DNA of 64,000 nt. Source: Pseudomonas oryzihabitans (GTDB lineage: Bacteria; Pseudomonadota; Gammaproteobacteria; Pseudomonadales; Pseudomonadaceae). Location: assembly GCF_001518815.1 (NCBI RefSeq), contig NZ_CP013987.1:4052501-4116500 (forward strand). The letters run 5' to 3'. Below, in pieces: positions 1 to 8,058 of the stretch. Each line of letters starts with the position of its first letter. Within the stretch, counting starts at the first letter, position 1. The notes below the pieces were generated by a model. It was not told where the DNA came from and searched no databases. It was given only the letters and a program-made list of their open reading frames with translations. The position numbers and the translations under genes were made by a program.

Positions 1-2
1 GT

Positions 3-239
3 GGCAGCTTCGAGGGCATCCGTCAGTCGGTGGACGAGATCCGCGACCAGGCCCTGCAGATCGCTGCGGCCGCCGAGGAGCAGCATCAGGTGGCCGAGGA
101 CATCAACCGCCACATCGCCCAGATCCAGGACGACGCCCAGCAGGTGGAAGGCCTGGCCCAGTCCACCACCCGCGATTCCTCGCGCCTGTCGCAGCTGTCG
201 GGTGAGCTGGATGGACTGGTAAGACGCTTCAAGGCCTGA
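3..239 (+). CDS. Methyl-accepting chemotaxis protein, C-terminal fragment
   Basis: The gene runs in from before the window, so only the last 78 codons are seen. They form the distal arm of a chemoreceptor cytoplasmic coiled coil. Visible marks are the AAAEEQ methylation-type segment preceded by DEIRDQALQI, then a hydrophilic helix rich in Q and E, ending in LDGLVRRFKA. This tail matches in style the end of the complete receptor at 8059-9684. Receptors of this kind signal through CheW and CheA to the flagellar motor or another output. The ligand domain is outside the window, so nothing can be said about the signal sensed. A strong terminator lies about 20 bases after the stop. Confidence 0.9.
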   Translation, partial: GSFEGIRQSVDEIRDQALQIAAAAEEQHQVAEDINRHIAQIQDDAQQVEGLAQSTTRDSSRLSQLSGELDGLVRRFKA

Positions 240-255
240 TGGCTGGTTGAGATAG

Positions 256-840
256 CGAAAGCCCCGCCGGTAATCCCGGCGGGGCTTTTTGTTGGGCGGC
301 GTTGGGGAGTCCGGGTCGCGTGGATAAGGCTGCGCCGTTATCCACACTACGAAGTCGGCTCTTCACCCTGAATGTCCCCGCCGCACCGTATGGCTCTCCT
401 TCCCGCTTAGGACGGCAGGTGCAAGAGAGGGCCGTAGCGTGGAAAACGGCGCAGCCTTTGCCACTCCTGGCATCAGGTGAGCCTTTGTTGGGCTTCGCTA
501 TGCTTAGCCCAACCTACCGGGCTGATCGCGCTGCCTGACACGAAAGGCCTGGGGCTTTTTTGTTGGTAGCGTTGGAGGTCCGGGTCGCGTGGATAAGGCT
601 GCGCCGTTATCCACACTACGAGGTCGGCGCTTCACGCTGAATGTCCCCGCCGCACCGTATGGCTCTCCTTCCCGCTTAGAACGGTAGGTGCAAGAAAGGG
701 CCGTAGCGTGGAAAACGGCGCAGCCTTTTCCACTCCTGGCATCAGGTGAGCCCTTGTTGGGCTTCGCTGCGCTCAGCGCCAACCTACGACCGTGCACTCC
801 GTAGGTTGGGCTGAGACGGCTCTATCGTCGAAGCCCAACA
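256..840. repeat. Tandemly duplicated repeat block with REP-like elements
   Basis: No gene is supported between 240 and 856. The stretch from about 301 to 520 is repeated with roughly 90% similarity at 571-788 (period about 270). The unit even includes a remnant of the terminator at 261-290. Each copy holds two family C palindromes (GTGGATAA/TTATCCAC near 319-350 and 588-619; GTAG-headed GTGGAAAA forms near 434-463 and 703-733) and one family A element (487-517 and 756-787, ending in the complement of GTAG). A further family A element with the longer loop lies at 801-839. Open frames on both strands here are chance readings through palindromic DNA. Confidence 0.85.
261..290 (+). terminator. 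Rho-independent terminator after the chemoreceptor gene
   Basis: GC-rich 10-bp arms GCCCCGCCGG and CCGGCGGGGC separated by TAATC, directly followed by five T. It ends the receptor gene at 239. A degraded version of the same end (GGGGC followed by six T) recurs near 551-561, at the start of the second copy of the downstream duplicated block. Confidence 0.9.
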
Positions 841-856
841 GAACCCTGCACCCGAA

Positions 857-1477
857 CTACAGTTTGTCCGGCAGCATCTTGCCGCCCTTGGCTTCGGCGC
901 GTTGGCAGCCCGGCAGCTGGCGCAGGCCCTCGAAATAGGCCTTGAACACCGGATAGTCGTCCAGCACCCCGGCCATGGCGACCATGGCGCCCAAGTAGGA
1001 GAGCTGGATGTCGGCCAGGGTCAGGCGGTCGTCGACGATATAGGTCTTGCCGCGCAGGTGGTCGCTCAAATAGCCAATCACCCTGTCCAGCTCCGGCTTG
1101 CCACGAGGTTCGAGCACACCGACGTCGCCCCGTTTGCCAAAGATCAGGATCAGCACCGGCGGCCAGGCCGAGGCTTCGACGAAGTCCAGCCATTCCTCGT
1201 GATGGGCCCAGGTGGCGGTGCCTGGCTCCGGCGCGAAGCGCCCCTGGCCATAGCGCTGATTGAGATAACGCAGGATCGCCGAGGACTCGGACAGTTGCAG
1301 CTCGCCATCTTCCAGCACCGGCGATTTGCCCAGCGGGTGAACGCGCTTGAGTGCCTCGGGTGCCTGGAAAGTCTCGGTACGCGGATAGCGGACCAGTTCA
1401 TAGGGCAGGCCCAGTTCTTCGAGCAGCCAAAGCACGCGGTGCGAACGGGAATAATCGAGGTGATGCAGCTTGATCAT
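857..1477 (-). CDS. Glutathione S-transferase family protein
   Basis: A 206-residue protein with the two-domain GST layout. The N-terminal thioredoxin-like domain starts IKLHHLDYSRSHRVLWLLEE and holds the KSPVLEDG turn and the ESSAILRYL helix that bind glutathione. The all-helical C-terminal domain carries the LTLADIQLSYLGA N-capping motif. It would conjugate or reduce electrophiles in the cytoplasm; the substrate is unknown. The ATG at 1477 is chosen because AGGAG lies just upstream and it matches the family start; the frame is open to 1522 but that extension has no site. It lies 16 bases after the reductase gene at 1494-2930 and is probably co-transcribed with it. Confidence 0.9.
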   Translation of the reverse strand: MIKLHHLDYSRSHRVLWLLEELGLPYELVRYPRTETFQAPEALKRVHPLGKSPVLEDGELQLSESSAILRYLNQRYGQGRFAPEPGTATWAHHEEWLDFVEASAWPPVLILIFGKRGDVGVLEPRGKPELDRVIGYLSDHLRGKTYIVDDRLTLADIQLSYLGAMVAMAGVLDDYPVFKAYFEGLRQLPGCQRAEAKGGKMLPDKL

Positions 1478-1493
1478 GGGATCTCCTGGGGTG

Positions 1494-2930
1494 TCAGGCG
1501 CCAGAAGGCGAGCCCTGGTCACGGTCGCCGCGCAGGCTGCTGTGGGCTCCCTGGCAGATCTCGCGCAGACCGGACTTCAGACCTTCTTCGAGGGTGGGGT
1601 GGTAGAAGGGCATGTCGAGCAGCGAACTGGCGGTCTCGCCATGGATCAGCGCCAGTACCAGCAGGTGGCCGATATGGTCCATGCCCGGCCCGACCATGGC
1701 CGCGCCAGTGAGCTTGCCGGTACCCGGCTCGGCATAGAAACGAGCGACGCCCTGGTTGCGGGCCTCGGCCCGGGCACGGCCCTGATCCTGATAGGAAGAG
1801 GTGCCGATCAGACTGCCCGCGTCTGGCGGGCTACCCAGCACGGCCACCGGCGGATCGGTGAAGATCAGCGAAAACAGCGGCGAGCGTGGCGTGGGTCGAA
1901 CCTCGGGATAACAGGCAGCGTTGTGGCCGGCGATGGCGCCCTCACCGGACGCCTCATGGAGGATAGGGCGGTCGTGGTCGGCATCGCCGGCGATGAAGAT
2001 CGACGAGGAGCCGCATTGCAGGGTCTGGGGGTCGTAGACCGGAGTGCCATGGTCGTCCAGCTCGATGCCGGTGGTTTCCAGGCCCAGGCCCTTCAGGCGC
2101 GGCGGTCGCCCGGCCGCCACCAGCACGTAATCGAAATCGCCCTCGCCGCTCGTGTCACCGGACCAGGACAGCCGGACGCCCTCGCCTTCACGCCGGGCAT
2201 CCACCTCGACATTCAGGTACAGGGTCAGATCCTGCTCCAGGATCTTGCGCAGCTCGGCCTTGACCTCGGTGTCCTGGAGCGCACCCAGGCCGTCATCCTG
2301 ACCGAACAGGGTGACGGCCACGCCCAGGCGGGCCATGGCCTGGGCCAGTTCCAGGCCTACAGGACCGGTGCCTATCACCGCCAGCGAACGTGGCAGGTCG
2401 GGTAGCTCGAAGATCGTTTCGTTGGTCAGGGCGCGGTCGCCCAAGGCGTCGAAGGGCGCGGGCACCAGCGGATAGGAGCCCGTGGCGATGATGATACTTT
2501 TGGCCTGAATAGTTTTACCATTACTCAGTTGCAGTCGATCTGGCGCGATGAAGCGGGCGGTGGCGCACTGAGCCACACCCTCGGGTAATTTCTCGAAACC
2601 CTGCTTGGTCGCCGCAACAAAGTGATCGCGTTCGCGGCGCACCCGCGCCATGACGGCGGCGCCATCGACGTGGACCTCGCCTACCTCGATGCCAAAGGTC
2701 GCGGCGCGCTGGACGGCATGATGGGCCTCCCCCGCGATGATGAGCAGTTTGGACGGCATGCAACCCACCGAAGCACAGGTGGTGCCGGCCCAGTGGTCGT
2801 CGATCAGCAGGGTGCGGGCACCCTGGCGCCGGGCGGCGCGTTCGGCAGCGAGGCCAGCAGTTCCGGCACCGATCACGGCGACGTCGCAATGGAGATCCGG
2901 GGGAGTCGAACGCTGTGCGGGGTCACTCAT
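1494..2930 (-). CDS. Pyridine nucleotide-disulfide oxidoreductase (dihydrolipoamide dehydrogenase-like)
   Basis: A 478-residue flavoprotein. An N-terminal FAD-binding GAGTAGLAA motif is followed by the redox-active disulfide in TTCASVGCMPSK, an NAD(P)-binding GTGPVGLELAQAMARLG segment, the second FAD motif IFIAGDA, and a C-terminal dimerisation domain ending with the FYHPTLEEGLK region that supplies the catalytic histidine and glutamate. This is the class I disulfide reductase pattern. No 2-oxoacid dehydrogenase genes are nearby, so it may be a stand-alone Lpd-like enzyme and not part of a dehydrogenase complex. ATG at 2930 is preceded by a GTG codon (2933) in frame, and AGGTGA lies just upstream. 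It precedes the GST gene in one transcription unit. Confidence 0.88.
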   Translation of the reverse strand: MSDPAQRSTPPDLHCDVAVIGAGTAGLAAERAARRQGARTLLIDDHWAGTTCASVGCMPSKLLIIAGEAHHAVQRAATFGIEVGEVHVDGAAVMARVRRERDHFVAATKQGFEKLPEGVAQCATARFIAPDRLQLSNGKTIQAKSIIIATGSYPLVPAPFDALGDRALTNETIFELPDLPRSLAVIGTGPVGLELAQAMARLGVAVTLFGQDDGLGALQDTEVKAELRKILEQDLTLYLNVEVDARREGEGVRLSWSGDTSGEGDFDYVLVAAGRPPRLKGLGLETTGIELDDHGTPVYDPQTLQCGSSSIFIAGDADHDRPILHEASGEGAIAGHNAACYPEVRPTPRSPLFSLIFTDPPVAVLGSPPDAGSLIGTSSYQDQGRARAEARNQGVARFYAEPGTGKLTGAAMVGPGMDHIGHLLVLALIHGETASSLLDMPFYHPTLEEGLKSGLREICQGAHSSLRGDRDQGSPSGA

Positions 2931-3090
2931 CACATCACCTGACGTTGCGAAGGGTTAACCCGACTCACGCCAGGCTCTAGTTAGGGACCCCAAGCGCAGC
3001 GTTGAGGTTGCATCTCCAACTCGTGACCCACTTCGACAAAAAACCGACAATTCTTGTCAGGAGCGTCAATTTTCATGCCATTCGTCACCT

Positions 3091-3096
3091 TATACT
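3091..3096 (+). promoter_or_regulatory. Possible -10 element
   Basis: TATACT matches the sigma-70 -10 consensus in five of six positions and lies about 50 bases before the hypothetical gene at 3145. No good -35 is found at 16-18 bp; TTTTCA at 3070-3075 is only 15 bp away. A 5-3-5 inverted repeat (GACAA, TTC, TTGTC) at 3046-3058 lies upstream and could be an operator. Weak evidence. Confidence 0.35.
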
Positions 3097-3144
3097 GGCG
3101 AACTGGAACCATTGAGGCGTCTCATCCTCAATTAGCCAACTTAT

Positions 3145-3672
3145 ATGGACGCAGGCATTCACATGGAACGTGACATCAGTAAGATCCCGCTCATCAACGA
3201 TTGGTCCTACCTGATCGCTCTGGAAACCGGCCTGTTCACCCGTGGTGAACTCAGCGGCGTGGTGCTCAAGGCACTCAACGACCAGGCCCGCCTGCTCTCC
3301 CGTCGCTATCTGGTGCAGAAGTCCAAGCTGGATGTGCGCAAGCTGACGCCTGCCGAGACCGAGATCCTCGATACCCTGAGCGAGACCGCCGCCAATCTGC
3401 GTCGCCGGCACCGCCTGCCGCACAACATCGTCAAGAGCCTCCGCGCTGGCGGCCTGATCGCCGCCGTCGAGCGCAGCGTCTGCGCCTCGGGCATCCTGCA
3501 GTGCCATAACGGCTTCTATGAAGACGGCCTGGAGCCTGGCGCCTTCGAGCGTATCGTCATGCGTCATCCCCAGGAATTCGGCGACCACGCCCGCCAGAGC
3601 GCCGCGCTCTATTTCGCCCAGGAACATCCGCAGGAAGACCTGCAAGACCAGTTGCTGCAGGCCAGCGCCTGA
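3145..3672 (+). CDS. Conserved-looking hypothetical protein
   Basis: I do not recognise this 175-residue protein. It is soluble, with no signal peptide or membrane segment, and mostly helical in appearance. There is a leucine-rich helix near residues 25-60, a basic patch (NLRRRHRLP) near 84-92, and cysteines near 113 and 119 (SVCASGILQCHNG). A second ATG at 3163 (MERDIS) is an equally possible start; neither has a strong ribosome binding site. Codon use fits the surrounding genes, so it is probably real. It stands alone with its own promoter-like region and a hairpin after it, so the neighbours give no clue to its role. Confidence 0.7.
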   Translation: MDAGIHMERDISKIPLINDWSYLIALETGLFTRGELSGVVLKALNDQARLLSRRYLVQKSKLDVRKLTPAETEILDTLSETAANLRRRHRLPHNIVKSLRAGGLIAAVERSVCASGILQCHNGFYEDGLEPGAFERIVMRHPQEFGDHARQSAALYFAQEHPQEDLQDQLLQASA

Positions 3673-3692
3673 TGCGCGTGACGTGCGCAGGG

Positions 3693-3724
3693 AAAGGGGC
3701 GGCCGGGAGGCCCCAGTCCCCTTT
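3693..3724 (+). terminator. Hairpin after the hypothetical gene, possible terminator
   Basis: Arms AAAGGGG and CCCCTTT enclose an inner GGCC-GGGA-GGCC stem, and a short T run follows. It sits 20 bases after the stop at 3672. The rest of 3725-4024 before the acyltransferase gene holds no recognised gene or element. Confidence 0.45.
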
Positions 3725-4024
3725 CGTCTGCGCGCGTCACCCGTCCCTGCTCGTCCCCGCGGTAGTGCTTTTCCGGAGTCCTGGCGCATGACGCCCGCTT
3801 TCGCCCCGCTCAGCCCCCCATAGCTCCTGCCCTCGCTGGCCGGCCGGACGATCCCGTGGATCGCGCTGGCTGCCGCCCCTTCGTTGCCGGTAGATCCGGC
3901 AGCGGCCTTTGCCTGCGTCCGTCTCGCTGACGGGCGTTCCTGCCAATGCCGTCCGCGTCACCGCCTGCCTGGCGTTCGTCCAGGGTGGTGGCCGCGGCAT
4001 GGGCCACGGCTGCGAGGAGCAGAC

Positions 4025-5077
4025 ATGACCACCGCTCACGTCCCCCATGGACGCAACAACTTCGATTTTCTGAGATTCGCCGCGGCCTCCACCGTGGTGA
4101 TCGGCCACGGCTTCTGGCTCTCGGGGCACATCGGCGCCGAACCCATCCTCAACTTCACCGGCTTCACCGACGCGGCCAACATCGCCGTCTATGTGTTCTT
4201 CGTGATCAGCGGCTTTTTGATCACGGCGTCCTTCCAGCGCAGTCGCAATCCGCTGGACTTTCTCGCCAAGCGCGCCCTGCGGATCTTTCCGGCCCTGATC
4301 GTTTCGGTACTCTTCTCCGTACTGGTGGTGGGCTGGCTCGCCACCAGTCGCGAGACCGGCGCCTATTTCAGCGACCGTCAGACCCTGGGCTTCTTCAAGA
4401 ACATCTTCCTGATGACGCGCTTCGAACTGCCCGGCGTCTTTACCGGCAATCCCTATCCCGACACGGTGAACGGCAGCTACTGGACCCTGCCCTACGAGGT
4501 GTTCATGTACCTGTCGCTGCTGATCATCGGGGTGCTGGGGCTGCTGACCCGCTCGGTGGTCATGGCCACCCTGGTGGTGCTGGTGCTGGGCAACTTCCTG
4601 CTGCTGCCGCAGATGGGCGTCGCCAGCTTCGTGCTGCACAAGGTGTTCAGCCTGGGCATGTTCTTTTTCGCCGGCGCCCTGCTGCAGCTGGCGGGACCGC
4701 GCATCCCCTGGCGGCTGGATCTGGCCCTGGCGCTGTGCCTGCTGTCGCTATCGGCGATCGTCTGGAAGATCGCGCCGGTGATCCACCTGGTGTCGCTGTC
4801 CTACGTGATCATCTACCTGGCCCAGGTGCAGGTGCCGGTGCTGCATGGCTTTGGCCGCTTCGGCGACTATTCCTACGGCCTCTACCTGTTCAACTTCCCG
4901 GTCCAGCAGCTGCTCATGCACTGGTTTCCCGACCGCTTCTCGCTGGGTGGCTTCCTGGTGGTGAGCTATGTGCTCACCCTGGGCATCGCGATACTGTCGT
5001 GGCACCTGATCGAGGCGCCCGCGCTCAAGTTCAAGCCGCGGCGCAAGGTTCCGACCGCCCCCGTGGCACCGGCCTGA
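4025..5077 (+). CDS. Acyltransferase 3 family membrane protein (OafA/YrhL type)
   Basis: A 350-residue multi-pass inner membrane protein. The start NNFDFLRFAAASTVVIGHG carries the family's conserved arginine and histidine in the first membrane helix, and VYVFFVISGFLIT and WTLPYEVFMYL follow. About ten hydrophobic segments run to the C-terminus. Members transfer acetyl or other acyl groups to O-antigen, exopolysaccharide or other cell-surface glycans. The frame opens further upstream, but the ATG at 4025 has GAGGAG about six bases before it and begins at the family's usual position. It stands alone. A paralogue lies at 27482-28582, with the same order of conserved blocks. The acceptor is unknown. 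Confidence 0.88.
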   Translation: MTTAHVPHGRNNFDFLRFAAASTVVIGHGFWLSGHIGAEPILNFTGFTDAANIAVYVFFVISGFLITASFQRSRNPLDFLAKRALRIFPALIVSVLFSVLVVGWLATSRETGAYFSDRQTLGFFKNIFLMTRFELPGVFTGNPYPDTVNGSYWTLPYEVFMYLSLLIIGVLGLLTRSVVMATLVVLVLGNFLLLPQMGVASFVLHKVFSLGMFFFAGALLQLAGPRIPWRLDLALALCLLSLSAIVWKIAPVIHLVSLSYVIIYLAQVQVPVLHGFGRFGDYSYGLYLFNFPVQQLLMHWFPDRFSLGGFLVVSYVLTLGIAILSWHLIEAPALKFKPRRKVPTAPVAPA

Positions 5078-5095
5078 TGCCGGCGGCCGGTCGAC

Positions 5096-5473
5096 TCAGC
5101 CGAGTCGGCCGGCCAGGGCGAAACCGGCCAGGGTCAGCAGCAACGACCCCAGCACATGGATGGTGATGGTCAGTGCCGCCCAGCCCAGGCGACCGCTCTG
5201 CAGCAACGTCACCACCTCGGCGGAAAAGGTCGAGAAGGTGGTGAAACCGCCGCAAAAGCCGGTCACCAGGAGCAGCTTCCACTGCACATCCACTTCCGGA
5301 TAGCGGGCGAACAGCCCCAGCGCCAGACCTATGACGAAGCCGCCAACCAGGTTCACCAGCAGCGTGCCCATCGGCAGCAGCGGGAACAGCGCATTCAGCC
5401 GCAGACCGACCCACCAGCGGCAGGCGCTCCCCAGGGCACCGCCGAACATCACCGCGAACAGCGCATAGGGCAT
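5096..5473 (-). CDS. crcB: Fluoride ion channel CrcB/Fluc
   Basis: A 125-residue, four-helix membrane protein. It has the [13 protein letters not shown] start, NLVGGFVIG in helix 2 and [14 protein letters not shown] in helix 3, which are the signature blocks of Fluc fluoride channels. These work as antiparallel dimers and let fluoride leave the cytoplasm. It lies 12 bases after nhaA on the same strand and is probably read from the same transcript, an unusual partner for a fluoride channel. I searched the leader of nhaA by eye for a crcB (fluoride) riboswitch and did not find one. Confidence 0.95.
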   Translation of the reverse strand: MPYALFAVMFGGALGSACRWWVGLRLNALFPLLPMGTLLVNLVGGFVIGLALGLFARYPEVDVQWKLLLVTGFCGGFTTFSTFSAEVVTLLQSGRLGWAALTITIHVLGSLLLTLAGFALAGRLG

Positions 5474-5485
5474 CTCGAACTCCTC

Positions 5486-6655
5486 TTAACGACGACGGGC
5501 AGCCAGGAGCAGCACGGCGACGCCGGCCAGGGCTGACAGCAGCGAACCCAGCAGCACACCGATCTTGACCTCGTCGACCAGGAAGGGCGCGCTGGGAAAG
5601 GCCAGGGCGCCAATGAACAGGCTCATGGTAAAGCCAATCCCGCAAAGCAGGGCCACGCCATAGAGCTGCATCCAGTTGGCGCCCTCCGGCAGGCGCGCCA
5701 GGCCACTGCGGATGGCCAGCACCGCCATCAGCGAGATGCCGACCTGCTTGCCGAGGAACAGCCCCAGGGCGACACCCAGCGGGACCGGGTCCAGCAGATT
5801 GCCGGGCGACATGCCGGCCAGGGAAACTCCGGCATTGGCGAAACCGAACACGGGCACGATGAGGAAGGCCACCCAGGGATGCAGCGCGGACTCCACCTTG
5901 AGCAGCGGCGAGGCGTCGTCGGCTTCGGTATCGCCCAGGGGAATGAACAGCGCCAGGATCACCCCGGCCAGGGTCGCGTGGATGCCGGAGCGCAGCATGC
6001 AGAACCACAGCAGCGCCCCGACCAACAGATAGGGCAGCAAGGCGGTGACCTTGAGGCGGTTGAGCACGAACAGCACCGCCACCAGTCCAGCCGCGGCCAG
6101 CAGCATGCTGCTGGAGAGATCGCTGGTATAGAACAGGGCGATGATCAGCACGGCGCCGAGGTCGTCGAGGATCGCCAGGGCCGAAAGGAAGACCTTGAGC
6201 GATACCGGGACCCGCGAACCCAGCAGCGACAGCACGCCGAGGGCGAAGGCGATGTCGGTAGCGGCGGGAATCGCCCAGCCCGACAGGGTCTGGGGATCGT
6301 GGCGATTGACCAGGACATAGAGCAGCGCCGGCACCAGCATGCCGCCCAGGGCCGCGAGGCCCGGCAGGGCGCGATCACCCCAACTGGAGAGTTGGCCGAC
6401 CGCCATCTCGCGCTTGATCTCCAGGCCGACCAGCAGAAAGAAGATGGCCATCAGGCCGTCGTTGATCCAGTGACCGAGCGACAGACCACCGATGTACCAG
6501 TGCAGGCTGGCGAAGTAGCCTTCGGCCAGCGGTGAGTTGGCGACGATGATGGCGATGGCCGCGGCGATCATCAGCACCACGCCACTGGCCGCTTCGGCGG
6601 CGACGAAGCGATTGAGATAGGCCAGGGCCTTGGCAGGGGAAACCGGGGTTGGCAT
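5486..6655 (-). CDS. nhaA: Na+/H+ antiporter NhaA
   Basis: A 389-residue polytopic membrane protein with NhaA landmarks: IIVANSPL in the first helix, [19 protein letters not shown], the paired aspartates in [16 protein letters not shown] that bind the ion, and a proline- and glycine-rich middle that includes [13 protein letters not shown]. It exchanges external protons for internal sodium or lithium and protects against alkaline and salt stress. The ATG at 6655 ([11 protein letters not shown]) is preferred because the 15 extra upstream codons lack family similarity. It leads the nhaA-crcB unit and is divergent from the HPP/CBS gene at 6889. Confidence 0.95.
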   Translation of the reverse strand: MPTPVSPAKALAYLNRFVAAEAASGVVLMIAAAIAIIVANSPLAEGYFASLHWYIGGLSLGHWINDGLMAIFFLLVGLEIKREMAVGQLSSWGDRALPGLAALGGMLVPALLYVLVNRHDPQTLSGWAIPAATDIAFALGVLSLLGSRVPVSLKVFLSALAILDDLGAVLIIALFYTSDLSSSMLLAAAGLVAVLFVLNRLKVTALLPYLLVGALLWFCMLRSGIHATLAGVILALFIPLGDTEADDASPLLKVESALHPWVAFLIVPVFGFANAGVSLAGMSPGNLLDPVPLGVALGLFLGKQVGISLMAVLAIRSGLARLPEGANWMQLYGVALLCGIGFTMSLFIGALAFPSAPFLVDEVKIGVLLGSLLSALAGVAVLLLAARRR

Positions 6656-6888
6656 GGGCAGCAGCACTCCGCGCGGCGGCCCGACCTGCGCTCTGTTCAA
6701 CCTGTCCTACCGCGCTATTGCGGCGACACCCAGCCCTCGATGTTACTACGGCCTCCCGGCCCGTCGCAGCAGAAAATGCCAGCCCGCCCCCTCACTCGCA
6801 GGGCCACGCCCGATCTGCTCCGGTCTTGCCAGTGACTTGCACACGGAGGACCATCACTCCCCCGTTCTGCCCAGCAGCTGCCTTTCGC

Positions 6889-8055
6889 ATGTCCCAGGAA
6901 CCCGTCACGCCCCCCTCCTCCAGCCCCCTTACCCGCCTCGGCCAAGGCCTGCGTGCCTTCTGGCCGGCCCCCTTGCCCATCGACGCCCGCGAGCGGCTGC
7001 GTGCCAGCCTGGGTGCCGGGATCGGCATCCTGCTCGCCGCCCTGCTGGCGGCCTGGTGGCTGGAGGGCCAGCCGGTGCATCAGCACGGTGCCCTGGCGCT
7101 GGCGCTGGTGGCCCCGCTGGGCGCCAGTGCGGTGCTGGTGTTCGCCCTGCCGTCCAGCCCCCTGGCGCAACCCTGGTCGGTGGTGGGCGGCAACACCCTG
7201 TCGGCGCTGATCGGCATCGCCTGCGCGCTGTGGATTCCCGAAGCCAACCTGGCCGCCGCCGCAGCGGTCGCCCTGGCCATCGCCGCCATGTTCACCCTGC
7301 GCTGCCTGCACCCCCCGGGCGGCGCCTCGGCACTGCTGATGGTGCTCATCGGCGCCCAGGATTTCAGCTATGCCTGGAGTCCGGTGGCGGTGGATTCACT
7401 GCTGCTGGTCGCCGCCGGCCTGATCTACAACAACCTGACCCGCCGCCCCTGGCCCCATGTGCCGCGCCCCGCCGAACCAGGCGGCGAGACCCTTCTGCAG
7501 CGGGCCGACCTGGATGCCGTGCTGGCGCGCTACAACCAGGTGCTGGACATCAGCCGCGACGACCTGGCCGAACTGCTCGAACAGGTGGAAGCCCTGGCCT
7601 ACCAGCGCAAGATGGGCGAGTTGCGCTGCGCCGACGTCATGAGCCAGGAGCCGGTGACGGCCCGCGCCGAGATGCCGCTGCAGGAAGCCTGGGCACTGAT
7701 GCGCGCCCGCCGCATCAAGGCGCTGCCCGTGATCGATCGCCAGGGCTACCTGCTGGGTATCGTCACCGTGGCCGACTTCATGCGGCAGATCGACCTGGAC
7801 GTTCATGAAGGCCTCGGCTGGCGCCTGCGCACCCTGGTCCGGCCGAAGGCACGCCAGGACGACCATACCGTCGGCCACATCATGACCCGCACCGTGCGGG
7901 TGGCCAGCGCCGATCGCCTGCTCATCGACCTGGTGCCGGTGTTTTCCGAGAACGGCCACCGCCACATCCCCATCATCGACGGCTCGCGCCGCCTGGTGGG
8001 CATCATCACCCAGTCGGATCTGATCCGGGCGCTGTACCAGGCGGTGCGCGTCTAG
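6889..8055 (+). CDS. HPP family integral membrane protein with CBS pair
   Basis: A 388-residue protein. Residues about 30-180 are four to five membrane helices of the HPP family, with the eponymous motif in CLHPPGGASALL. Residues about 240-385 are two CBS domains (ADVMSQEPVTA, then HIMTRTVRVAS and HIPIIDGSRRLVGIITQSDL). CBS pairs usually bind adenosine nucleotides and gate an attached transporter or enzyme. HPP proteins have been linked to nitrite transport in plastids, but the bacterial substrate is unsettled. The ATG at 6889 lacks a good ribosome binding site; the frame stays open to 6649 but that part is low-complexity. The stop lies 3 bases from the end of the convergent receptor gene. 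Confidence 0.88.
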   Translation: MSQEPVTPPSSSPLTRLGQGLRAFWPAPLPIDARERLRASLGAGIGILLAALLAAWWLEGQPVHQHGALALALVAPLGASAVLVFALPSSPLAQPWSVVGGNTLSALIGIACALWIPEANLAAAAAVALAIAAMFTLRCLHPPGGASALLMVLIGAQDFSYAWSPVAVDSLLLVAAGLIYNNLTRRPWPHVPRPAEPGGETLLQRADLDAVLARYNQVLDISRDDLAELLEQVEALAYQRKMGELRCADVMSQEPVTARAEMPLQEAWALMRARRIKALPVIDRQGYLLGIVTVADFMRQIDLDVHEGLGWRLRTLVRPKARQDDHTVGHIMTRTVRVASADRLLIDLVPVFSENGHRHIPIIDGSRRLVGIITQSDLIRALYQAVRV

Positions 8056-8058
8056 GGC

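Noticed and set aside
3085-3789. 234-codon minus-strand frame opposite the hypothetical gene
   Set aside because: The plus-strand frame has better codon use and a promoter-like region; the minus frame lacks a ribosome binding site and reads through the terminator hairpin.
6656-6888. Fluoride riboswitch upstream of nhaA-crcB
   Set aside because: The conserved crcB-motif segments were not found by eye on either strand. A covariance search would settle it.
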